Part shown: positions 4,142-9,637 of the stretch, in pieces
Layout: each line of letters begins with the position of its first letter
Numbering within the stretch: position 1 is the first letter of the stretch
Assembly: GCA_030640255.1 (NCBI GenBank)
Contig: DAOWJS010000076.1
Span: 1-9,637, forward strand
Length of the DNA stretch: 9,637 nucleotides
DNA from: Dehalococcoidales bacterium
GTDB taxonomy: Bacteria; Chloroflexota; Dehalococcoidia; Dehalococcoidales; GCA-2688105
Direction of reading: 5' to 3'
Translations under genes and position numbers: made by a program
Notes under the pieces: generated by a model
Databases searched by the model: none
What the model was told of the DNA's origin: nothing
The model's input: only the letters and a program-made list of their open reading frames with translations

Positions 4142-5206
4142 ATGACCTCGTCAGAAGCAATATCAAGACAAACGCTGCGTATTATTGATGCCAATATGAA
4201 CCGCATTGGTGAAGGACTTCGCCTTCTGGAAGACCTGGCTCGCTGGCTACTTAACGATACCGCTCTAACTCAACAGCTAAAGACTATGCGCCACGAGCTG
4301 GTAACCAGCGACTGGCCGTCCTACCAGCAGCTCCTTCAGGCCCGAAACTCAGAGGGCGATGTCGGCATTAATCTCAAAGCCCCGGGGCAGGAAAAGCCGA
4401 GGGAGCTACCCGCAGTGGTAGCGGCTAACGCCAGGAGGGTTCAAGAGTCGCTGAGAACCATAGAAGAGCTGGCTAAGCTTCCCGACACTAAATTAGACTC
4501 AGAGAGGTTTAAGCAAGCCCGGTTTAATCTCTACACCATAGAGCAAAAGCTGCTGTCCAAGCTACTACGCCAGGACAAGATAAAGAGCTTACCCGGGCTT
4601 TATGTTATTATAGATACCCAAGCCCTGAAAGGTCGCCGTCATATTGAAGTAGCCAAGCAGGCAATCCAAGGCGGCGCTAAGACAATTCAATTACGCCATA
4701 AACTCGGGAACAAAAAGGAACTGCTACCCATAGCCCAGCAGCTTAAAAATCTATGCGCTGATAAGGGTGTGCTCTTTATAGTAAACGACTACCTGGATTT
4801 AGCCCTAGCCACTGACGCTGACGGACTGCACCTGGGACAGAATGACCTGCCTATTAAAGTAGCTCGCCAGTTGCTGCCGATAGGTAAAATCCTGGGCGGC
4901 TCAACAACCAGTGTAGACCAGGCGATTACTGCTGAATCAGAAGGGGCTGACTATATAGCCGCTGGCTCCATATACCCCACCCCGTCTAAAGAAACGGCCA
5001 GGGTTATTGGCTTAGACGGGCTGAGCCAAATAAAGCAGGCAGTAAGCCTGCCTGTGGTGGCAATTGGTGGCATCACCAGGGATAATGCCGCCGAGGTTAT
5101 GGCGGCTGGCGCTGATGCGGTAGCCGTAATCAGGGCTATACTACAAGCCGAGTCTCCGGAAGAAGCCGCCCGACAAATAGTAGCCAGACTTGAACCTCAA
5201 AAATGA
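4142..5206 (+). CDS. thiE: Bifunctional ThiD2-ThiE: HMP-P kinase and thiamine phosphate synthase
   Basis: Two domains in 354 residues. Residues 1 to about 135 form a helical domain with RIIDANMNRIGEGLRLLEDL (13-32) and the later LKTMRHEL, the pattern of ThiD2, known as an alternative kinase for hydroxymethylpyrimidine phosphate. Residues 151-350 are the ThiE barrel, which joins HMP-PP and thiazole phosphate to give thiamine phosphate and PPi. ThiE motifs are QLRHK (183-187), FIVNDY (212-217), DGLHLGQND (227-235), GGSTTS (252-257), GSIYPTPSK (275-283) and VAIGGI (307-312). D216 and D235 are the likely metal ligands. ThiE alone is about 210 residues, so the fusion is clear. ATG at 4142 has no ribosome site but sits just below an extended -10 box. 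No TPP riboswitch fits in the leader. The stop overlaps the next start by 4 bases. Confidence 0.94.
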   Translation: MTSSEAISRQTLRIIDANMNRIGEGLRLLEDLARWLLNDTALTQQLKTMRHELVTSDWPSYQQLLQARNSEGDVGINLKAPGQEKPRELPAVVAANARRVQESLRTIEELAKLPDTKLDSERFKQARFNLYTIEQKLLSKLLRQDKIKSLPGLYVIIDTQALKGRRHIEVAKQAIQGGAKTIQLRHKLGNKKELLPIAQQLKNLCADKGVLFIVNDYLDLALATDADGLHLGQNDLPIKVARQLLPIGKILGGSTTSVDQAITAESEGADYIAAGSIYPTPSKETARVIGLDGLSQIKQAVSLPVVAIGGITRDNAAEVMAAGADAVAVIRAILQAESPEEAARQIVARLEPQK

Positions 5207-5856
5207 GTAGATTAACCGATAATTTAGATTCAATTGCTGACCAGCTCCGGCTGAACTTGTCAGCTTTAGACGCCGCCAGAGAAAAGACACTGCCCCTATG
5301 CCGTGAGGTAATTCGCCACTGTGGCCGCGCTATCCGGGCGGTGCACCGCCAGGAGTTCGACCAGGCTAAAGAACTACTGGAGTCAGCCCGCAACCTTCTT
5401 AACGAGGCGAAACAAGTGGTGGCTGCCTATACCGAGCTTAGCCACGCTGGCTTTATCCGAGATGCTCAAAAGGAGTTTGCCGAAGGCAGTATCACCCTCG
5501 CCCTGGTAACCGGAAAACAAATCCCTCACCCTGATGAACTGGGCATTGATTCCGCAGCTTACTTGAACGGGATGGGTGAAGCGGTAGGTGAGCTAAGGCG
5601 TTACCTTTTGGATAATATGAGGAAGGGAGACCTATCCCGAGGTGAAGAACTACTAAGAGCTATGGATGACATTTATAATATTTTAGTTACTATGGACTTC
5701 CCTGACACCCTAACCGGTGGTCTACGACGCACTACCGATATGGTTCGTGGAGTGCTAGAAAGGACTCGGAGTGACCTGACATTAGTTCTAAGACAGCAGG
5801 ACCTGGAGAATAGGTTAGAGAAATTTGGTGGGAACCTTCAACAGAAAGGAGACTAA
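5203..5856 (+). CDS. Translin-family protein
   Basis: A 217-residue all-helical protein of the translin superfamily, which in eukaryotes includes translin and TRAX (the C3PO ribonuclease) and has prokaryotic members that bind or cut RNA and single-stranded DNA. Conserved blocks are visible: HAGFIRDAQKEFAE (81-94), AAYLNGMGEAVGELRRYLLD (118-137), DDIYNILVTMDFPD (155-168) and TGGLRRTTDMVRGVLERTR (171-189). Acidic residues E91, E94, E126, E130 and D165 lie in the blocks that hold the catalytic carboxylates of TRAX, so nuclease activity is possible but cannot be assigned from sequence alone. No signal peptide or membrane segment. The start overlaps the thiE stop (ATGA) without its own ribosome site, so translation is probably coupled. 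hppA begins 3 bp after its stop. Such genes in related genomes may carry misleading names. Confidence 0.85.
   Translation: MSRLTDNLDSIADQLRLNLSALDAAREKTLPLCREVIRHCGRAIRAVHRQEFDQAKELLESARNLLNEAKQVVAAYTELSHAGFIRDAQKEFAEGSITLALVTGKQIPHPDELGIDSAAYLNGMGEAVGELRRYLLDNMRKGDLSRGEELLRAMDDIYNILVTMDFPDTLTGGLRRTTDMVRGVLERTRSDLTLVLRQQDLENRLEKFGGNLQQKGD
5845..5851 (+). promoter_or_regulatory. Ribosome binding site that fixes the hppA GTG start
   Basis: AAAGGAG lies 8 bases before GTG at 5860 and inside the end of the translin-family gene. No ATG with comparable support is nearby, so the GTG start is preferred. Confidence 0.75.
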
Positions 5857-5859
5857 ATA

Positions 5860-7899
5860 GTGAATCCAATAATAGTCGCCGTAATATGCGGGGCGCTGGG
5901 GTTGGTTCTGGCTGGCTTTATGGCTCGCTATGTACTGAAGCAAGACCAAGGCTCAGAGAAAATAAGGGAGATATCAGCAGCTATCAAGGAGGGGGCTTTA
6001 GCCTTTCTGGGTCGGGAGTATAGAATACTGGCTATTTTCGTGGTGGTAGTGGGTATTATTCTTGGCGTAATACCTATGCTTGGCTGGTGGGTAACCCTGT
6101 CTTTTGTTTTTGGTGCTGTCTGCTCGGGACTAGCCGGCTTTATCGGAATGAACATGGCTATCAGGTCTAATAGCCGAACCGCTGCAGCCGCCCAAAAGAG
6201 CCTGAATGATGGCTTGAGGGTCTCCTTCCGTGGCGGAACGGTAATGGGAATGTGCGTAGTTGGCATTGGTATCCTTGGGCTGAGTGTCATGTATTTCGCC
6301 TTCCACAACAGTCTTGACTTTCTGAAAATTATTCCCGGCTTTGGCTTCGGTGCCTCCTCGGTAGCTATATTCGCCAGAATCGGAGGTGGCATCTACACTA
6401 AAGCCGCCGATACCGGGGCTGACCTGGTAGGCAAGGTGGAGAAGGGAATCCCTGAAGACGACCCCAGGAATGCCGCCGTCATCGCTGATTTCGTTGGGGA
6501 TAATGTTGGTGATGTGGCTGGTATGGGCGCCGACCTGTTTGAATCATATGTCGACTCAATTATTGCCACCATGGCATTATGCATGATGGCATACACGGCA
6601 ACTATGGTAAATCCCTTAGTCCCTAATACTGAAACCGCCTATTTCCTGCCGATGATGGTAGCCGCTGGCGGTATTATCGCCTCAATTATCGGGGTGTTTC
6701 TGGTGAGGGTTGGTGAAAAACCGGAGATGGGAGCCCTGCTCAATGCCCTGCGCCGGGGCACCTTCTCAGCCTCAATCCTGGCGGCTATCTTCGCCTTCCT
6801 GGCCGTCTATTTCCTTAACGCCGATATTGGCATATTCTGGGCTATCCTGGCTGGTCTAGTTGCCGGTGTCTTAATTGGAGAAAGCACCAATTACTTTACC
6901 TCCTACGCCTATTCGCCGACCCGCCGCATTTCACAATCAAGCCAAACCGGAGCAGCAACCACTATAGTCAGTGGCTTTGCTAACGGTCTCATGAGCACTT
7001 TCCCCCCGGTTATTCTGGTAGCCATTGCCATTTTAGTTGCCTATAAATTTGCTGGTATGTATGGGGTAGCTATCGCCGGTATTGGCATGCTGTCCACTCT
7101 GGGCATAACCGACGCCACTGATGCTTATGGTCCAGTGGCTGATAATGCCGGCGGCATTGTCGAGATGTCGGGGCTGCCACCCGAGATTAGGGAGCGAACC
7201 GATGCCTTAGACTCCCTGGGTAACACCACCGCCGCCACCGGCAAAGGCTTCGCCATTGGCTCAGCCGCCCTTACCGCTCTAGCGTTAATGTTAGCCTACA
7301 GCCAGGCAGTGGGCATTAAACCTGATGTAATCAGCCTGCTTGATTCCCGAGTATTTGCTGGCGTGTTCATCGGAGCTATGCTACCCGCTGTCTTCTGCGC
7401 TATGACCCTCAATGCTGTCAGCAAAACCAGTTTCACTATAATTAACGAGGTTCGCCGACAGTTCCGCGAGATAAAGGGGCTGATGGAGGGTACCGCCAGG
7501 CCTGAATACGGGAAATGCGTAGATATCTGCACCGGGGCAGCATTAAAGGCAATGATTATCCCCAGCCTGATGACCATAATCGCTCCGATTATCATCGGAC
7601 TCATACTGGGGCCGCTGGCCCTGGCTGGATTCTTACTTGGGGCTATTGCTTGTGGCTTTATAATAGCCATAACCTTTGCCAATGCTGGTGGCTCCTGGGA
7701 TAATGCCAAGAAATGGATAGAGAAGGGTCACCTCGGTGGTAAGGGCTCAGATGCCCACAAGGCAGGCGTGGTTGGCGATACGGTTGGTGACCCGATGAAG
7801 GATACCTCGGGACCGTCGCTAAATATTATGATAAAACTGATGTCAATAGTATCACTGGTTCTGGCACCAGTCTTAATTGGCTTTCCCGGACTGCTCTAG
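5860..7899 (+). CDS. hppA: Membrane-bound ion-pumping pyrophosphatase, K+-dependent type
   Basis: Splits PPi in the cytoplasm and pumps H+ or Na+ across the membrane. The 679-residue protein is full length and strongly hydrophobic, with the many helices expected (16 in this family). Catalytic motifs: GGGIYTKAADTGADLVGKVE (175-194), DDPRNAAVIADFVGDNVGDVAGMGADLFESY (200-230), DAYGPVADNAGG (421-432) and GDTVGDPMKDTSGPSLN (639-655). GNTTAATGKG (454-463) has alanine at the position where K+-independent enzymes carry lysine, and glycine three residues on, so K+ dependence is expected. In helix 6 the sequence is GESTNYFTS (340-348): the usual TEYYTS glutamate position is asparagine, and the only nearby glutamate is E341, three residues earlier. 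The pumped ion therefore cannot be read safely. GTG start at 5860. Last gene of the thiE operon; its stop overlaps the stop of the convergent gene. Confidence 0.96.
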   Translation: MNPIIVAVICGALGLVLAGFMARYVLKQDQGSEKIREISAAIKEGALAFLGREYRILAIFVVVVGIILGVIPMLGWWVTLSFVFGAVCSGLAGFIGMNMAIRSNSRTAAAAQKSLNDGLRVSFRGGTVMGMCVVGIGILGLSVMYFAFHNSLDFLKIIPGFGFGASSVAIFARIGGGIYTKAADTGADLVGKVEKGIPEDDPRNAAVIADFVGDNVGDVAGMGADLFESYVDSIIATMALCMMAYTATMVNPLVPNTETAYFLPMMVAAGGIIASIIGVFLVRVGEKPEMGALLNALRRGTFSASILAAIFAFLAVYFLNADIGIFWAILAGLVAGVLIGESTNYFTSYAYSPTRRISQSSQTGAATTIVSGFANGLMSTFPPVILVAIAILVAYKFAGMYGVAIAGIGMLSTLGITDATDAYGPVADNAGGIVEMSGLPPEIRERTDALDSLGNTTAATGKGFAIGSAALTALALMLAYSQAVGIKPDVISLLDSRVFAGVFIGAMLPAVFCAMTLNAVSKTSFTIINEVRRQFREIKGLMEGTARPEYGKCVDICTGAALKAMIIPSLMTIIAPIIIGLILGPLALAGFLLGAIACGFIIAITFANAGGSWDNAKKWIEKGHLGGKGSDAHKAGVVGDTVGDPMKDTSGPSLNIMIKLMSIVSLVLAPVLIGFPGLL

Positions 7900-8531
7900 A
7901 GGCTAGGCTTATCGCCTAAGAAGGGATTACCCCGACGCTCGGCACCGATGGTGCTATCCGGACCGTGACCGGGGTAAACAATTGTGTCATCAGGTAATAC
8001 CAGAAGCTGGTTGTGGATGCTATCCATTAGCTGGCTGTAGCTGCCACCGGGTAAATCCGTTCTACCTATGCCGTAATTGAATAGGGTATCCCCGGAGAAG
8101 ACCACGCCATGCCCCAGCAGGCAGATACCTCCAGCGGAATGACCCGGCGTATGCAGAACCGAAAAATGCAGGTCGCCAACATCCAGGCTATCCCCGTCCT
8201 TGAGCAACCGGTCGGGAAGAGGCGGAGTCGGATAGGAAAGACCAAATAATGCGCCCAACGAATGGTGGTGGAGAAAATTGACATCATCACTATGAATCGC
8301 CACCTCAGCGCCAGTTGCCTCCTTGACCTCCTTTAAGGCGCCAATGTGGTCCAGGTGCCCATGAGTGAGGGCAACGGACTTTATGTCAAGTCCTAATTCC
8401 TTAACATTGCTTAAAATCAACTGAGCTTCATCAGCCGGGTCAATTACCATCCCTTCTTTATTAGACTCAGAGCCCACAATATAGCAGTTAGTGGCAAACG
8501 GTCCTAGCGTCAATTTCCTGACAATCACCAT
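7896..8531 (-). CDS. Metallo-beta-lactamase-fold hydrolase, glyoxalase II-like
   Basis: A 211-residue single-domain protein of the MBL superfamily, closest in layout to hydroxyacylglutathione-hydrolase-like enzymes; the substrate is not known and a thioester is likely. The metal site is complete: THGHLDH with H57, H59, D61 and H62, HTPGHS with H131, SGDTLF with D148, and YPGHG with H189. FATNCYIV (12-19) and GRTDLPGGS (156-164) are typical of this subgroup. It has no C-terminal glutathione-binding helix domain as in classical GloB, so the substrate may be another thiol ester. ATG is at 8531, but AAAGGAG ends only 3 bases before it; GTG at codon 2 (8528) has a better 6-base spacing and may be the real start. 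Converges with hppA, with overlapping stops. Cytoplasmic, no signal peptide. Confidence 0.92.
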   Translation of the reverse strand: MVIVRKLTLGPFATNCYIVGSESNKEGMVIDPADEAQLILSNVKELGLDIKSVALTHGHLDHIGALKEVKEATGAEVAIHSDDVNFLHHHSLGALFGLSYPTPPLPDRLLKDGDSLDVGDLHFSVLHTPGHSAGGICLLGHGVVFSGDTLFNYGIGRTDLPGGSYSQLMDSIHNQLLVLPDDTIVYPGHGPDSTIGAERRGNPFLGDKPSL

Positions 8532-8559
8532 GCACTCCTTTCATTTGACACGAAGCTAT

Positions 8560-8568
8560 ATTCTATCA
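8560..8568 (-). promoter_or_regulatory. Extended -10 promoter of the MBL-fold gene
   Basis: On the minus strand the sequence reads TGATAGAAT, an extended -10 box. With a 17-bp spacer the -35 would be TTGCGG, three of six matches. Transcription would start near 8553, about 22 bases before the gene, leaving room for the AAAGGAG at 8541-8535. Confidence 0.55.
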
Positions 8569-8617
8569 TTTAGCCAAGCTAACCGCAAGGATTAAGGGCG
8601 TTTACCTCTACCTAACC

Positions 8618-8638
8618 CTTTGACATCTGGGGTCAAAG
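8618..8638. promoter_or_regulatory. Palindromic operator candidate between divergent genes
   Basis: CTTTGAC (8618-8624) and GTCAAAG (8632-8638) form a perfect 7-bp inverted repeat with a 7-base spacer. Centre-to-centre spacing of the halves is about 14 bases, less than two helical turns. It lies just upstream of the -10 box at 8654-8662, over the -35 region. A further half-site TTTGACA is at 8544-8550, in the leader of the divergent gene. Binding by a dimeric repressor or activator is inferred; no regulator gene is in the window. Confidence 0.45.
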
Positions 8639-8653
8639 CTGGTAGCTTTTATA

Positions 8654-8662
8654 TGTTAAAAT
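8654..8662 (+). promoter_or_regulatory. Extended -10 promoter of the DUF1648 gene
   Basis: TGTTAAAAT is an extended -10 box. The well-matched TTGACA at 8620-8625 is 31 bases away, too far to be its -35. Start of transcription would be near 8669, leaving an approximately 11-base leader without a Shine-Dalgarno sequence, similar to the thiE promoter. Confidence 0.5.
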
Positions 8663-8679
8663 CGAGCTAATAAATATAG

Positions 8680-9363
8680 ATGACCATAATCATTCTCATT
8701 TTAATTGCAATTTTCCTGCTTGGTCTGGGCGGTGGAGCCGTCGCTTGGTTTCTTTTTCGACACAGGCAGGCGGTTAAAAGTAAAGAACCAATAAAAGAAA
8801 CGGCCAAGGGAGACACCCTACCCTTTCACTGGAGCTACATCATAGCCCCGCTCGCCATTCTTATCCTGTCTATAATCCTGACTGCCTACTTCTACCACCA
8901 GCTTCCCAATGAGGTAGCCTATCACTTTAAACCTGATGGCTCACCGGATAGGTGGCTCAGCCGTGGCGCCGCTATTGCCTGGGCAGTAGCACCACAACTG
9001 CTCCTTACCCTGCTGGCTGGCGCCATTACCTGGGGAATAACCAAACTACTCAGTCTGTCCCGGCAGACCGAGGGAGCTTTGATAAAACCGGAACGGGTAT
9101 TATCACTCATGGGTAATATAATTGCGTTGCCCCAAATCGTTCTCCTCTTTGCAATGCTTGATATTTTCAGCTACAATTCCTATCAAATGCACCTTATGCC
9201 CGTCTGGGTATTCGCCCTGATTATTATGGTATTGGGGGGCACTGTTCTGGGCATCTTTTTTGTTCAAACCATCCGGCGGGCGTGGGCAACCACCCGAGAG
9301 CACCGCCGAATAACAGCGTTAAGGAGTGATAGTAGTGACCGAACCGACACCAACCAAGGTTAG
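8680..9363 (+). CDS. DUF1648-domain membrane protein, five predicted helices
   Basis: A 227-residue integral membrane protein. Hydrophobic segments are at about 2-26, 52-72, 96-120, 141-165 and 170-195. The extracellular-type loop LPNEVAYHFKPDGSPDRW (75-92) is the DUF1648 signature, L-P-x-x-V-x-x-H-F-x-x-x-G-x-P-D-x-W, best known from SdpI-like immunity and stress membrane proteins. Unlike typical SdpI, the first helix is followed by a lysine-rich cytoplasmic stretch (27-46), and I do not see a clear second SdpI domain, so immunity function should not be assumed. The tail (197-227) is basic and then polar. ATG at 8680 has no ribosome site and follows an extended -10 box closely. The last 29 bases overlap the start of the glycyl-tRNA synthetase gene, so the two are probably cotranscribed. 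Confidence 0.82.
   Translation: MTIIILILIAIFLLGLGGGAVAWFLFRHRQAVKSKEPIKETAKGDTLPFHWSYIIAPLAILILSIILTAYFYHQLPNEVAYHFKPDGSPDRWLSRGAAIAWAVAPQLLLTLLAGAITWGITKLLSLSRQTEGALIKPERVLSLMGNIIALPQIVLLFAMLDIFSYNSYQMHLMPVWVFALIIMVLGGTVLGIFFVQTIRRAWATTREHRRITALRSDSSDRTDTNQG
9321..9326 (+). promoter_or_regulatory. Ribosome binding site that fixes the glyQS GTG start
   Basis: AAGGAG lies 8 bases before GTG at 9335. The later in-frame ATG at 9365 has only a weak AAGG before it, so GTG is the better start. Confidence 0.7.
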
Positions 9364-9637
9364 CATGGAAAAGATTGTCTCCCTCTGCCAGCGTCGGGGT
9401 TTCATCTTTCCCAGCAGTGAAATCTACGGCGGCTTATCCAGTTGCTGGGACTATGGGCCTCTAGGAGTAGAACTAAAACGTAATATCAAGGAAGCCTGGT
9501 GGCAAACGGAGGTTCAACAGCGCGATGATATGGTGGGTGTGGACACTAGCATCCTGATGCACCCCCGGACATGGGCCGCCAGTGGTCACCTTGAGGGATT
9601 TGCTGACCCCCTGGTTGAGTGTAAAAGCTGCCACTTG
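9335..9637 (+). CDS. glyQS: Glycyl-tRNA synthetase, single-chain type, 5' part
   Basis: Charges tRNA-Gly with glycine; class II synthetase acting as a homodimer. Only the first 101 codons are in the window. The sequence contains SLCQRRGFIFPSSEIYGG (residues 15-32) and CWDYGPLGVELKRNI, diagnostic of the single-chain alpha2 form, not the separate alpha/beta form. SGHLEGFADPLVECKSCH near the edge carries the C-x-x-C pair found in many members of this form, which probably begins a metal-binding insertion. Start choice: GTG at 9335 has AAGGAG 8 bases upstream; ATG at 9365 would remove ten residues (MTEPTPTKVS) that precede the conserved part. The gene overlaps the end of the DUF1648 gene by 29 bases. 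Truncated by the window edge, not by mutation. Confidence 0.94.
   Translation, partial: MTEPTPTKVSMEKIVSLCQRRGFIFPSSEIYGGLSSCWDYGPLGVELKRNIKEAWWQTEVQQRDDMVGVDTSILMHPRTWAASGHLEGFADPLVECKSCHL

Noticed and set aside
5928..7709. Several minus-strand frames opposite hppA
   Set aside because: Shadow frames of a long, codon-biased membrane protein gene; none has recognisable domains.
7903..7920. Bidirectional terminator hairpin between hppA and the MBL gene (CTAGGC..GCCTAAG)
   Set aside because: Only a 5-bp stem, inside the MBL coding region and without T-runs.
8680..9363. SdpI-type immunity protein
   Set aside because: The DUF1648 signature is present, but no toxin or SdpR-like regulator is nearby and a clear SdpI second half is not seen, so only the domain name is given.

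Overview
The window is a chromosomal housekeeping region of an anaerobic, non-model bacterium. A ThiD2-ThiE fusion, a translin-family gene next to a membrane pyrophosphatase, and intergenic spaces packed with GC-rich hairpins best suggest a Chloroflexota/Dehalococcoidia-type genome. That assignment is inference from gene content, not from a marker gene.

Layout. 1-205: intergenic DNA made of hairpin repeats. 206-1014: an apparent ~809-bp insertion at the 5' end of the thymidylate kinase gene. It begins with a truncated copy of the first 12 tmk codons (206-241), continues with an unrecognised 254-codon ORF (247-1011), and is followed by the intact tmk, which starts with a second copy of those codons and a TTG start (1015-1644). 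mnmA follows 4 bp later (1649-2692). Then come rnhB (2803-3468) and yraN (3612-3977), each flanked by more hairpin repeats. From 4142 a tight operon runs thiD2-thiE, a translin-family gene and hppA (4-bp overlap, then a 3-bp gap). hppA converges on a metallo-beta-lactamase-fold hydrolase gene on the minus strand (7896-8531), and the two stop codons share one CTAG. A divergent promoter region (8532-8679) separates that gene from a five-helix DUF1648 membrane protein (8680-9363). The window ends in the 5' part of a glycyl-tRNA synthetase gene (9335 to the edge).

The conserved genes are core functions: dTTP synthesis (tmk), tRNA wobble thiolation (mnmA), removal of ribonucleotides from DNA (rnhB), a nuclease-fold protein of unclear role (yraN), thiamine phosphate synthesis (thiD2-thiE), PPi-driven ion pumping (hppA) and translation (glyQS). 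Thiamine phosphate synthase releases PPi, which HppA can use, but an operon-level functional link is only a suggestion.

The two things most worth attention are: (i) the ORF inserted in tmk, which seems to use the P-loop codons of the broken tmk copy as its ribosome binding site while the downstream copy rebuilds the kinase; and (ii) a family of short repeats made of perfect 9-13-bp stems with 3-base loops. These repeats keep their pairing while their sequence changes, and they have been absorbed into the 3' ends of rnhB and perhaps yraN.
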